Shown one piece after another: positions 1-5,724 of a stretch of 8,028 nt of DNA. The position numbers and the translations under genes were made by a program. The stretch is taken from positions 1-8,028 of the forward strand of contig DASTGO010000255.1 in assembly GCA_035719045.1 (NCBI GenBank), written 5' to 3'. The DNA comes from DASTGO01 sp035719045. GTDB lineage: Bacteria > Actinomycetota > Actinomycetes > Actinomycetales > Kineosporiaceae. Every line of letters starts with the position of its first letter. Positions within the stretch are counted from its first letter, which is position 1. The notes beneath the pieces are model-generated. The model did no database searches and was not told where the DNA came from. It worked only from the letters and a program-made list of their open reading frames with translations.

Positions 1-821
1 CCACCGCGGACCCGGCGGCCCCCGACCCGGCCGGTCCCGGGACGCCCGCCCGCCGACTGCCCGACGGCTGGTTCCGCCCCGACCCCGCAGCCGCTCCCCC
101 GCTGCGCCGAGTGCTGGCCCAGGCCCGGTTCGACACCCGGATCATGCTGTCCAACGGCGAGCAACTGCTCCTGCTGCTCATCCTCCCCGCACTGCTCCTG
201 GTCGGCCTGGCCCTCACGCACACCCCCGATCTCGGTGCCGGGCGGCGGATCGACGTCGCCGCCCCCGGGGTGCTGGCGCTGGCGCTGATGTCGACCGCCT
301 TCACCGGGCAGGCCATCGGGACCGGTTTCGACCGCCGCTACGGAGTGCTCCGGCTGCTCGCCACCACCCCGCTCGGCCGGGCGGGACTGCTGGCCGGGCG
401 CGGGTTCGCGGTCCTGGGGCTGCTGATCCTCCAGACCCTCGTGCTCGGGGGCCTCGGGCTGGCCCTCGGCTGGCGCCCCGTCCCGGCCGGGCTCGTGCTC
501 GGGTCCGTCGGGGTGCTGGCCGGTGTCCTCGCCTTCGTCTCCCTCGGCCTGCTGCTGGCCGGCACGCTGCGGGCGGAGGCCGTGCTCGCCGCCGCCAACC
601 TGGTCTGGGTGCTGTTGCTGGCCGGGGGCGGGGTGGTCCTGCCCCCGCAGCAGCTCGGCCCGCTCGGCGGGATCGCCCGGCTGCTGCCGTCCGGGGCACT
701 GGGCGACTTCCTGCGGACCGCCTGCCTGCACGGACGGGCCGACTGGACCGCCCTCGTGGTGCTCCTGTCCTGGGGGATCGTGGCCACCGCGGCCGCCGCA
801 CGCTGGTTCCGCTGGGACTGA
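1..821 (+). CDS. ABC-2 type transporter permease, 5' end outside window
   Basis: Membrane subunit of an ABC exporter; the substrate is unknown. The reading frame is open from base 3 and ends at TGA 819-821. The first in-frame start codon is GTG 111, but the 36 codons before it also look coded (a Pro/Ala-rich stretch, then PDGWFRPDP and AAPPLRR). This resembles the N-terminus I recall for actinobacterial permease homologues next to ctaA, so the true start is probably upstream. Counting from GTG 111, about six hydrophobic segments lie near residues 19-36, 54-73, 98-120, 127-152, 157-177 and 212-230. That is the ABC-2 pattern, preceded by the amphipathic NGEQLLL stretch. There is no Walker motif, so an ATPase partner is expected just upstream. 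It lies 73 nt before ctaA on the same strand. A link to heme or cytochrome assembly is suggested only by position. Confidence 0.85.
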   Translation, partial: TADPAAPDPAGPGTPARRLPDGWFRPDPAAAPPLRRVLAQARFDTRIMLSNGEQLLLLLILPALLLVGLALTHTPDLGAGRRIDVAAPGVLALALMSTAFTGQAIGTGFDRRYGVLRLLATTPLGRAGLLAGRGFAVLGLLILQTLVLGGLGLALGWRPVPAGLVLGSVGVLAGVLAFVSLGLLLAGTLRAEAVLAAANLVWVLLLAGGGVVLPPQQLGPLGGIARLLPSGALGDFLRTACLHGRADWTALVVLLSWGIVATAAAARWFRWD

Positions 822-842
822 ACGGGGCCCACCGGGGCGAGG

Positions 843-868
843 CCGGACCGGCCCGGGACGGGGTCCGG
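843..868 (+). terminator. Possible weak hairpin terminator after the permease gene
   Basis: CCGGACC (843-849) and GGTCCGG (862-868) form a perfect 7-bp stem around a 12-nt GC-rich loop, 21 nt after the permease stop. There is no T-tract. It overlaps the place where a -35 element for ctaA would sit. A 7-bp GC stem can occur by chance in DNA this GC-rich, so the role is tentative. If real, it would separate permease transcription from ctaA. Confidence 0.3.
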
Positions 869-882
869 GAAACGGGTGGTTC

Positions 883-888
883 TACCCT
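883..888 (+). promoter_or_regulatory. Candidate -10 element for leaderless ctaA transcript
   Basis: TACCCT fits the actinobacterial TAnnnT -10 consensus. It ends 6 nt before the GTG at 895, so transcription would begin at or next to the start codon and give a leaderless mRNA. No Shine-Dalgarno sequence is visible in 885-894, which agrees with leaderless translation. No convincing -35 is seen around 860-866. Confidence 0.5.
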
Positions 889-894
889 GACCCG

Positions 895-1866
895 GTGAGC
901 AGCTCCCTCGCCGTCCCTGCCGGTCTGCCGGTCTCCGCCTCCCCCGCCCACCCCTGGCTGCGCCGGGTGGTCCTGGCGAACCTCGTCGTCCAGTCCGGGA
1001 TCGTCCTCACCGGCGGTCTCGTCCGGCTCACCGCCTCCGGGCTCGGCTGCACCACCTGGCCCCAGTGCGTCCCCGGGTCGTACACGCCGGTCGCCCACCA
1101 GGCTGAGGGCTGGCACAAGTACGTGGAGTTCACCAACCGGCTGGCCACCGGCCTGCTCATCGCGGTCGCCGTCGCCACCGTCGTCGTGGTGATCCGGCAC
1201 CAGCGGGAGACCGGGGAGCGGTCCCGGCCGGTGTTCTGGCTGGGGCTGGCCCCACTGCTCGGGGTGGTGGCGCAGATCGTCGTCGGCGGCATCACCGTCC
1301 TGACCAATCTGTCGCCGTGGATGGTCGCCTGCCACTTCCTGCTGTCGATGGTCCTGGTGAGCGCGGCGATGGCGCTGGTGCTGCTGGTCCGCCCGGCGCA
1401 GGCCGCCCCCGTCCCCCGGCGCGCCGAGATCACCTTCCTCACCTATGGGCTCGCCGCGGTCGCCACCGTCGTGCTGCTGCTCGGCATGGTGGTCACCGGG
1501 TCCGGGCCGCACTCCGGGGACAGCATCGGCCACCCGTCCCGGTTCGGTTTCGACCCGCGCACGATCAGCTGGATGCACGCGGACTCCGTGTGGCTGTTCG
1601 TCGGCCTCGCGATCGCCCTCTCGGTGGCCCTGCGGCTGGTCCCCGCCCCGCCCCGGGCCCGCACGTCCACCGACCACCTGATCGCCGCGATCGTCCTGCA
1701 GGGTGCGATCGGGTACCTGCAGTACGCGACCGGGCTGCCGATCGGGATCGTCGCGGTGCACCTGCTCGGGACCGCCCTGATCGCCGCCGGGGTCACCGGT
1801 GTCGTGGTCGAGGTGTTCCGCAGCCGTCCGGAGCCGGAATCCTCCGAAGCCGCCGTCACGGCCTGA
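895..1866 (+). CDS. ctaA: Heme A synthase CtaA
   Basis: Polytopic membrane enzyme of 323 residues that oxidises the C8 methyl of heme O to the formyl group of heme A, for aa3-type cytochrome c oxidase. About eight membrane segments are visible, as expected for the COX15/CtaA family. The signature GGLVRLTASGLGCTTWPQC (residues 40-58) contains the paired extracellular cysteines C52 and C58. Candidate heme-ligand histidines are H147 (MVACHFLL), H228 (SWMHADSVW) and H289 (AVHLLG); TGSGPHSGD follows at 201-209. The family motif ExxHR reads E78-F-T-N-R82 here, so Asn replaces the usual His; H74 lies four residues before E78. I recall the same EFxNR form in mycobacterial CtaA. The frame is open far upstream inside the permease gene, but GTG 895 is chosen because it gives a normal N-terminus (short polar tail, then WLRRVVLANL) and sits just after a -10-like TACCCT. 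The last codons lie in a tandem repeat. Confidence 0.95.
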   Translation: MSSSLAVPAGLPVSASPAHPWLRRVVLANLVVQSGIVLTGGLVRLTASGLGCTTWPQCVPGSYTPVAHQAEGWHKYVEFTNRLATGLLIAVAVATVVVVIRHQRETGERSRPVFWLGLAPLLGVVAQIVVGGITVLTNLSPWMVACHFLLSMVLVSAAMALVLLVRPAQAAPVPRRAEITFLTYGLAAVATVVLLLGMVVTGSGPHSGDSIGHPSRFGFDPRTISWMHADSVWLFVGLAIALSVALRLVPAPPRARTSTDHLIAAIVLQGAIGYLQYATGLPIGIVAVHLLGTALIAAGVTGVVVEVFRSRPEPESSEAAVTA

Positions 1867-1914
1867 TCCACCCCGTCACGGCCTGATCCACCCCGTCACG
1901 GCTTGATCCGCCCG
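1855..1914. repeat. 20-bp tandem repeat, three copies, spanning the ctaA stop
   Basis: The unit GTCACGGCCTGATCCACCCC occurs at 1855-1874 and again, identical, at 1875-1894. A third copy at 1895-1914 differs at three positions (GCTTGATCCGCCCG at its end). The first unit encodes the final Val-Thr-Ala-stop of CtaA, so the repeat copies the gene's end into the 3' untranslated region. Because 20 is not a multiple of three, the extra TGA triplets fall in different frames. Replication slippage is the simplest origin; no function is evident. Confidence 0.95.
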
Positions 1915-2001
1915 GGGCACCGCCGGCCCCCTGCATCTCCGGGCACACCGGAGCCGGCCCCACCGCAGCCGGGCCCCGCCGCACCACCGCCCGGAATGGC
2001 G

Positions 2002-2036
2002 GACGCCGCCGTTCCCCCCGGGGGAACGGCGGCGTC
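2002..2036. terminator. Bidirectional hairpin terminator between ctaA and ctaB
   Basis: A perfect inverted repeat: 17-nt arm GACGCCGCCGTTCCCCC (2002-2018), one central C (2019), and the exact reverse complement (2020-2036). In RNA this would fold into a stem of about 15-16 bp with a tiny loop. It lies 135 nt after the ctaA stop and 27 nt after the ctaB stop (on the minus strand), between convergent genes. It has no T-run, as is usual for actinobacterial terminators. Its symmetry means it would fold equally from either direction. Confidence 0.85.
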
Positions 2037-2063
2037 GAGGCCGCCAGGCAGGCGCCGGATTCC

Positions 2064-3020
2064 TCAGAGGTGCGGGAACGGCACCGTGATGAACGGGTCC
2101 AGCGCGATCGCCACGAACAGCAGGGTCAGGTAGCTGATGGAGAGGTGGAACACCCGCATCGGGGCCAGGTCCTCAGCCTCCGCGCGGGCCCGCGACCGCA
2201 GCCCGTAGGCGGCCTTGAGGAACACCGCCCCCAGCCCGACCGCGACGACTGCGTACACCGGGCCGGTGTGGGCGACCGGGACCAGCGTGACCGAGCACAG
2301 CACCATGGCCCAGGTGTAGGTGACCACTCGCTGCGCGACGACCGCAGGCGAGGCCACCACGGGCAGCATCGGGACCCCGGCCGCAGCGTAGTCGTCCTTG
2401 TACCGCAGGGACAGCGGCCAGTAGTGAGGCGGCGTCCACAGGAAGATGATCATGAAGAGGACGACGGGGGCCCAGGACAGGCTGTCGGTCACCGCGGCCC
2501 AGCCGATGAGGACGGGCATACATCCGGCCGCCCCGCCCCACACGATGTTCTGCGGGGTCCGGCGCTTGAGCATCAGGGTGTAGATGAAGACGTAGAAGAG
2601 GATCGCCGCCAGGGCCAGCACCGCCGAGAGGACGTTCACGGTGGCGGCGAGCAGGCCCACCGCGATCACCCCGAGGACGATCCCGAAGGCCATCGCCCTC
2701 AGCGGCGGGATCTCCCCGGTGACCAGGGGCCGGCGCTCGGTCCGGTGCATGACCTCGTCGATGTCCCGGTCGAGGTAGCAGTTGAGGGTGTTCGCACTGC
2801 CCGCGGCGAGGGATCCGCCGACCAGGGTGGCCGCGACCAGCCACAGGGACGGGAGCCCGCGCTGGGCGAGGATCATGGTCGGCACCGTGGTCACGAGCAG
2901 CAACTCGATGATCCGTGGCTTGGTGAGCGCGATGTAGGACATCACCAGCCGGCGCCGGTCGGCGAAGCCGATGACCGGGGGCCGCAGAGCTGCGCTCGGA
3001 CGGCGGTCGAGAGTCGTCAC
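2064..3020 (-). CDS. ctaB: Protoheme IX farnesyltransferase (heme O synthase) CtaB
   Basis: UbiA-family membrane prenyltransferase of 318 residues that transfers farnesyl from farnesyl diphosphate to the 2-vinyl group of protoheme IX, giving heme O, the substrate of CtaA. LTKPRIIELLL (residues 32-42) opens the first membrane segment. The first Asp-rich site is N80-C-Y-L-D84-R-D-I-D88, followed by MHRTERRPL with R93, R96 and R97. K152-R-R-T-P-Q-N follows in a loop, and the second Asp motif is YKDDY (207-211) in front of AAAGVPMLPV. About nine hydrophobic segments are present. The frame also has a GTG 13 codons upstream (3059), but that triplet overlaps the -10 box; GTG 3020 has GAGGA four bases before it and is the better start. 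The gene converges on ctaA and diverges from tkt. Confidence 0.95.
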   Translation of the reverse strand: MTTLDRRPSAALRPPVIGFADRRRLVMSYIALTKPRIIELLLVTTVPTMILAQRGLPSLWLVAATLVGGSLAAGSANTLNCYLDRDIDEVMHRTERRPLVTGEIPPLRAMAFGIVLGVIAVGLLAATVNVLSAVLALAAILFYVFIYTLMLKRRTPQNIVWGGAAGCMPVLIGWAAVTDSLSWAPVVLFMIIFLWTPPHYWPLSLRYKDDYAAAGVPMLPVVASPAVVAQRVVTYTWAMVLCSVTLVPVAHTGPVYAVVAVGLGAVFLKAAYGLRSRARAEAEDLAPMRVFHLSISYLTLLFVAIALDPFITVPFPHL

Positions 3021-3024
3021 GGTG

Positions 3025-3029
3025 TCCTC
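3025..3029 (-). promoter_or_regulatory. ctaB ribosome binding site (decides start)
   Basis: On the minus strand GAGGA is followed by CACC and then the GTG at 3020, a 4-nt spacer. The alternative GTG at 3059 has no such element and lies within the promoter. Confidence 0.6.
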
Positions 3030-3057
3030 AGTGGCTGGCGGCGGGCGAATCCCGACC

Positions 3058-3086
3058 ACTCTACGCGGCCGATCGCCGGGAGTTAA
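3058..3086 (-). promoter_or_regulatory. Predicted sigma-A type promoter of ctaB
   Basis: Read on the minus strand: -35 TTAACT (3086-3081), a 17-bp spacer, and -10 TAGAGT (3063-3058). The -10 has the key T, A and final T of TAnnnT; the -35 matches four of six TTGACA positions. Transcription should begin near 3051, giving a leader of about 30 nt with a Shine-Dalgarno before GTG 3020. This is the best-formed promoter in the window. Confidence 0.65.
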
Positions 3087-3289
3087 TGTTGCGTGCGTCG
3101 TATTCCACCAGACGTGGCGGCGCCATCCGGGTGATTCCGGACCGGACCAGATCCCCCATCACCGGGCGTTCCGGACGACCTCGCTCCGCGACGGAACCCG
3201 GCGGACCCTCCCGGGCAGTCACTCCACGTCGCGCTCCCTCCGGCCGCCGGGACCATCCCGGCCACCGGAGACCCGTCGCGATCTCCCGG

Positions 3290-3302
3290 GGTGACCGTCA
3301 CC
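3290..3302. promoter_or_regulatory. 13-bp palindrome, possible operator
   Basis: GGTGAC-C-GTCACC is a perfect 6+1+6 inverted repeat. The symmetry stops at the next base on each side. It lies 22 bp before the TTGACT candidate -35 of tkt, in DNA with no gene, so it could be a dimeric regulator's site. No specific regulator is recognised. Confidence 0.3.
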
Positions 3303-3323
3303 TGTCCGGTCCCTCACACGATC

Positions 3324-3352
3324 TTGACTTCGGCTTCACCTTGCCCCAACGT
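3324..3352 (+). promoter_or_regulatory. Weak candidate promoter of tkt
   Basis: TTGACT (3324-3329) matches five of six -35 positions. At a 17-bp spacing it is followed by CAACGT (3347-3352), which keeps only the most important A and final T of the -10 box. If used, the tkt leader would be about 155 nt. TAGGCT at 3383-3388 is a competing -10. Confidence 0.25.
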
Positions 3353-3493
3353 GCTCGTCCGGCCACGCCCGGTCCGGCGGGATAGGCTCGGATCACCCGT
3401 CGCATGCTGGTCGCCCCGACGGGGTAATCCCCTGCTGTACTACCTCGTCTGTGCTGATGTACTCCCCCGGTCTGTGCGCCGGTTCTGCCTCGT

Positions 3494-3502
3494 AGGAGAG
3501 GA
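3494..3502 (+). promoter_or_regulatory. tkt ribosome binding site
   Basis: AGGAGAGGA is a purine-rich Shine-Dalgarno stretch ending 11 nt before GTG 3514. The spacing is slightly long, but no closer match exists and the protein N-terminus fits this start. Confidence 0.55.
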
Positions 3503-3513
3503 TCCGAGATCCC

Positions 3514-5640
3514 GTGACCGATGGCCCCGCCCTCGAATGGACCGAACTCGACCGCCGCGCGGTCGACACCGTCCGCGCCCTGGCCATGGACGCCGTCCAG
3601 AAGGCCGGCAGCGGCCACCCCGGTACGGCCATGAGCCTGGCCCCGGTGGCCTACCTGCTCTACCAGCGGCTGCTGCGGCATGACCCCGCCGACGCCCGCT
3701 GGCCGGGCCGGGACCGGTTCATCCTGTCCTGCGGTCACAGCAGCCTGACCCAGTACATCCAGCTCTACCTGTCCGGCTACCGGCTGAGTCTGGACGACAT
3801 CAAGGCCCTGCGCACCTGGGGGTCGCTGACCCCGGGCCACCCTGAGGTCGAGCACACCGACGGCGTCGAGGTCACCACCGGACCGCTCGGGCAGGGGCTG
3901 GCCAACGGCGTCGGCATGGCGATGGCCGCCCGCCGTGAGCGGGGCCTGCTCGACCCCGGCGCCGCGCCCGGGCAGAGCCTCTTCGACCACACGATCTGGG
4001 TCTTCGCCTCCGACGGGGACATCGAGGAAGGCGTCACCAGCGAGGCCTCCTCCCTGGCCGGCACCCAGCAGTTGGGCAACCTCGTCGTGCTCTACGACGC
4101 CAACCACATCTCGATCGAGGACGACACCGCGGTCGCCCTCAGCGAGGACACCGGCAAGCGGTACGAGGCGTACGGCTGGCATGTGCAGACCGTCGACTGG
4201 ACCGGCGGCAAGGGCACCGCGGCCGGCAAGGACGGCAGCTACGACGAGGACGTCCAGGCCCTCCACGCGGCGCTGACCGCGGCCCGGGACGAGACCTCCC
4301 GGCCCTCGCTGGTCATCCTGCGCACGGTGATCGCCTGGCCGGCCCCGAACCTGATGAACACGGGCAAGTCCCACGGCGCCGCCCTCGGCGAGGCGGAGAT
4401 CCGCGCCACCAAGCAGGTCATGGGGATGGACCCCGACCGGAAATTCCAGGTCGACGACGACGTGCTGGCACACGCCCGCGAGGTCGCCGACCGGGGCAAG
4501 ATCCTGCACGCGGAGTGGAACGAGCGGTTCAACGCCTGGCGGGCGGCCGACCCGGACCGGGCCGCACTGTGGGAGCGGCTGACCGAGCGCCGGCTGCCCG
4601 AGGGCTGGACGGACGTGCTGCCGAGCTTCCCCGGGGGCAAGGACGTGGCCACCCGGAAGGCGTCCGGGGCGGTGCTCAACGCCCTCGGTCCCGCCCTGCC
4701 CGAGCTGTGGGGCGGGTCGGCCGACCTGGCGGAGAGCAACAACACGACGATCGAGGGCTCGCCGTCCTTCCTGCCCGGCGGGATCAGCACCCAGACGTGG
4801 GGCCAGGGCGACCCCTACGGGCGGACCCTGCACTTCGGCATCCGCGAGCACGCCATGGGGTCGATCCTCAACGGGATCGCCCTGCACGGCGGGCTGCGGG
4901 TGTACGGCGCCACGTTCCTGGTGTTCAGCGACTACATGCGCCCGGCGGTCCGGCTCGCGGCGCTGATGAAGCTGCCGGTGGTCTACGTGTGGACCCACGA
5001 CTCGATCGGCCTCGGCGAGGACGGCCCGACCCACCAGCCCGTCGAGCACCTGGCCTCGCTGCGGGCGATCCCGAACCTCGACGTGGTCCGGCCCGCCGAT
5101 GCCAACGAGACCGTCTGGGCCTGGCGGACCATCCTCGGGCACACCGACCGGCCCGCCGGGATCTGCCTGTCCCGGCAGAACCTGCCGACCTTCGACCGCA
5201 CCCCGGGCTCCGGCTTCGCCCCGGCGGACGGCGTGGCCCGGGGCGGCTACGTGCTCGCCGAGGCCGAGGGCGGCGCACCCGAGGTGATCCTGGTCGGGAC
5301 GGGGTCGGAGGTGCAGATCGCCGTCGCCGCCCGCGAGCAGCTGCAGGCCGAGGGGATCGCGACCCGGGTGGTCTCGATGCCGTGCCGGGAGTGGTTCGAC
5401 GCCCAGGACGCGCAGTACCGGGCGGCGGTGCTGCCGGCCTCGGTGCGGGCCCGGGTCAGCGTCGAGGCGGGGATCGCCCAGGGCTGGCGGGAGATCGTCG
5501 GGGACGCCGGGCGGATCGTCAGCCTGGAGCACTTCGGCGCCTCCGCGGACTACCAGACCCTGTTCCGCGAGTTCGGCCTCACCGCCGGGCATGTCGTGGC
5601 CGCCGCCCGGGAGAGCCTCGCCGCCGCTCGGGCGTCCTGA
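3514..5640 (+). CDS. tkt: Transketolase
   Basis: Thiamine-diphosphate enzyme of 708 residues, close to the usual actinobacterial length. It moves two-carbon units between ketose and aldose phosphates in the cytosol (xylulose 5-P with ribose 5-P or erythrose 4-P). The N-terminal domain has GSGHPG (32-37), CGHSS (73-77) and TGPLGQG (122-128). The cofactor motif is SDGDIEEG (166-173), ending in YDANHISIE (194-202) with N197. The middle domain has GGSADLAESN (400-409), the catalytic glutamate E445 in FGIREHAMG, and the transketolase signature DSIGLGEDGPTHQP (496-509). The C-terminal domain starts near 575 with VGTGSEV (594-600). All expected active-site motifs are present and the frame is intact. 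GTG 3514 is preceded by AGGAGAGGA. It is the first gene of a tkt-tal-pgi group, separated from tal by 84 nt containing a strong hairpin. Confidence 0.97.
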   Translation: MTDGPALEWTELDRRAVDTVRALAMDAVQKAGSGHPGTAMSLAPVAYLLYQRLLRHDPADARWPGRDRFILSCGHSSLTQYIQLYLSGYRLSLDDIKALRTWGSLTPGHPEVEHTDGVEVTTGPLGQGLANGVGMAMAARRERGLLDPGAAPGQSLFDHTIWVFASDGDIEEGVTSEASSLAGTQQLGNLVVLYDANHISIEDDTAVALSEDTGKRYEAYGWHVQTVDWTGGKGTAAGKDGSYDEDVQALHAALTAARDETSRPSLVILRTVIAWPAPNLMNTGKSHGAALGEAEIRATKQVMGMDPDRKFQVDDDVLAHAREVADRGKILHAEWNERFNAWRAADPDRAALWERLTERRLPEGWTDVLPSFPGGKDVATRKASGAVLNALGPALPELWGGSADLAESNNTTIEGSPSFLPGGISTQTWGQGDPYGRTLHFGIREHAMGSILNGIALHGGLRVYGATFLVFSDYMRPAVRLAALMKLPVVYVWTHDSIGLGEDGPTHQPVEHLASLRAIPNLDVVRPADANETVWAWRTILGHTDRPAGICLSRQNLPTFDRTPGSGFAPADGVARGGYVLAEAEGGAPEVILVGTGSEVQIAVAAREQLQAEGIATRVVSMPCREWFDAQDAQYRAAVLPASVRARVSVEAGIAQGWREIVGDAGRIVSLEHFGASADYQTLFREFGLTAGHVVAAARESLAAARAS

Positions 5641-5646
5641 GCTGCT

Positions 5647-5676
5647 GTCCGGCCGGGCCGTGGGGCCCGGCCGGAC
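5647..5676 (+). terminator. Hairpin between tkt and tal (terminator or attenuating element)
   Basis: GTCCGGCCGGGCC (5647-5659) and its exact reverse complement (5664-5676) form a 13-bp stem with the 4-nt loop GTGG, starting 7 nt after the tkt stop. There is no T-tract. Its position and strength suggest partial termination or protection of the tkt 3' end, since tal follows on the same strand after 48 nt. Confidence 0.7.
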
Positions 5677-5724
5677 CTGCGGCACCCGCGTCCGACCACC
5701 ACGTCCACAGGAAACGGGAGAACG

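Larger units (their letters stand above)
3087..3513. other. Long divergent intergenic region upstream of tkt
   Basis: Between the ctaB promoter and tkt there are 427 nt in which I see no convincing gene. Several frames are open only because the DNA is GC-rich; their translations are Arg/Pro/Gly-rich, match nothing known to me and have no Shine-Dalgarno. It should hold the tkt promoter and leader. Possible elements, all weak: TTGACT at 3324-3329 with CAACGT 17 bp later (3347-3352); TAGGCT, a TAnnnT -10 match, at 3383-3388 without a clear -35; and TGTACT at 3436-3441 and again at 3458-3463. A 13-bp palindrome lies at 3290-3302. Part of the region, about 3390-3500, is less GC-rich than its surroundings. 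Confidence 0.6.

Noticed and set aside
301..1761. A 486-codon minus-strand open frame opposite the permease and ctaA
   Set aside because: Low-complexity, Arg/Gly/Pro/Asp-rich shadow running across two real genes and their gap; no family features.
1903..2133. Open frame in the ctaA-ctaB gap
   Set aside because: Proline-rich translation that runs through the terminator hairpin and into the end of ctaB on the opposite strand; no start signal.
2070..3086. A 338-codon plus-strand open frame opposite ctaB
   Set aside because: Highly charged His/Arg/Asp/Gly-rich translation typical of the antisense of GC-rich membrane-protein genes; CtaB motifs on the other strand are unambiguous.
3197..3251. CCCGGCGG and CCGCCGGG inverted repeat, 39 nt apart
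   Set aside because: An 8-bp GC-only match with a long loop is likely by chance in this DNA.
3086..3385. Small open frames in the ctaB-tkt gap (also 2971-3294, 3083-3301 and 3291-3683)
   Set aside because: They overlap promoters or known genes, have no convincing ribosome site, and give Arg/Pro-rich peptides with no recognised similarity.
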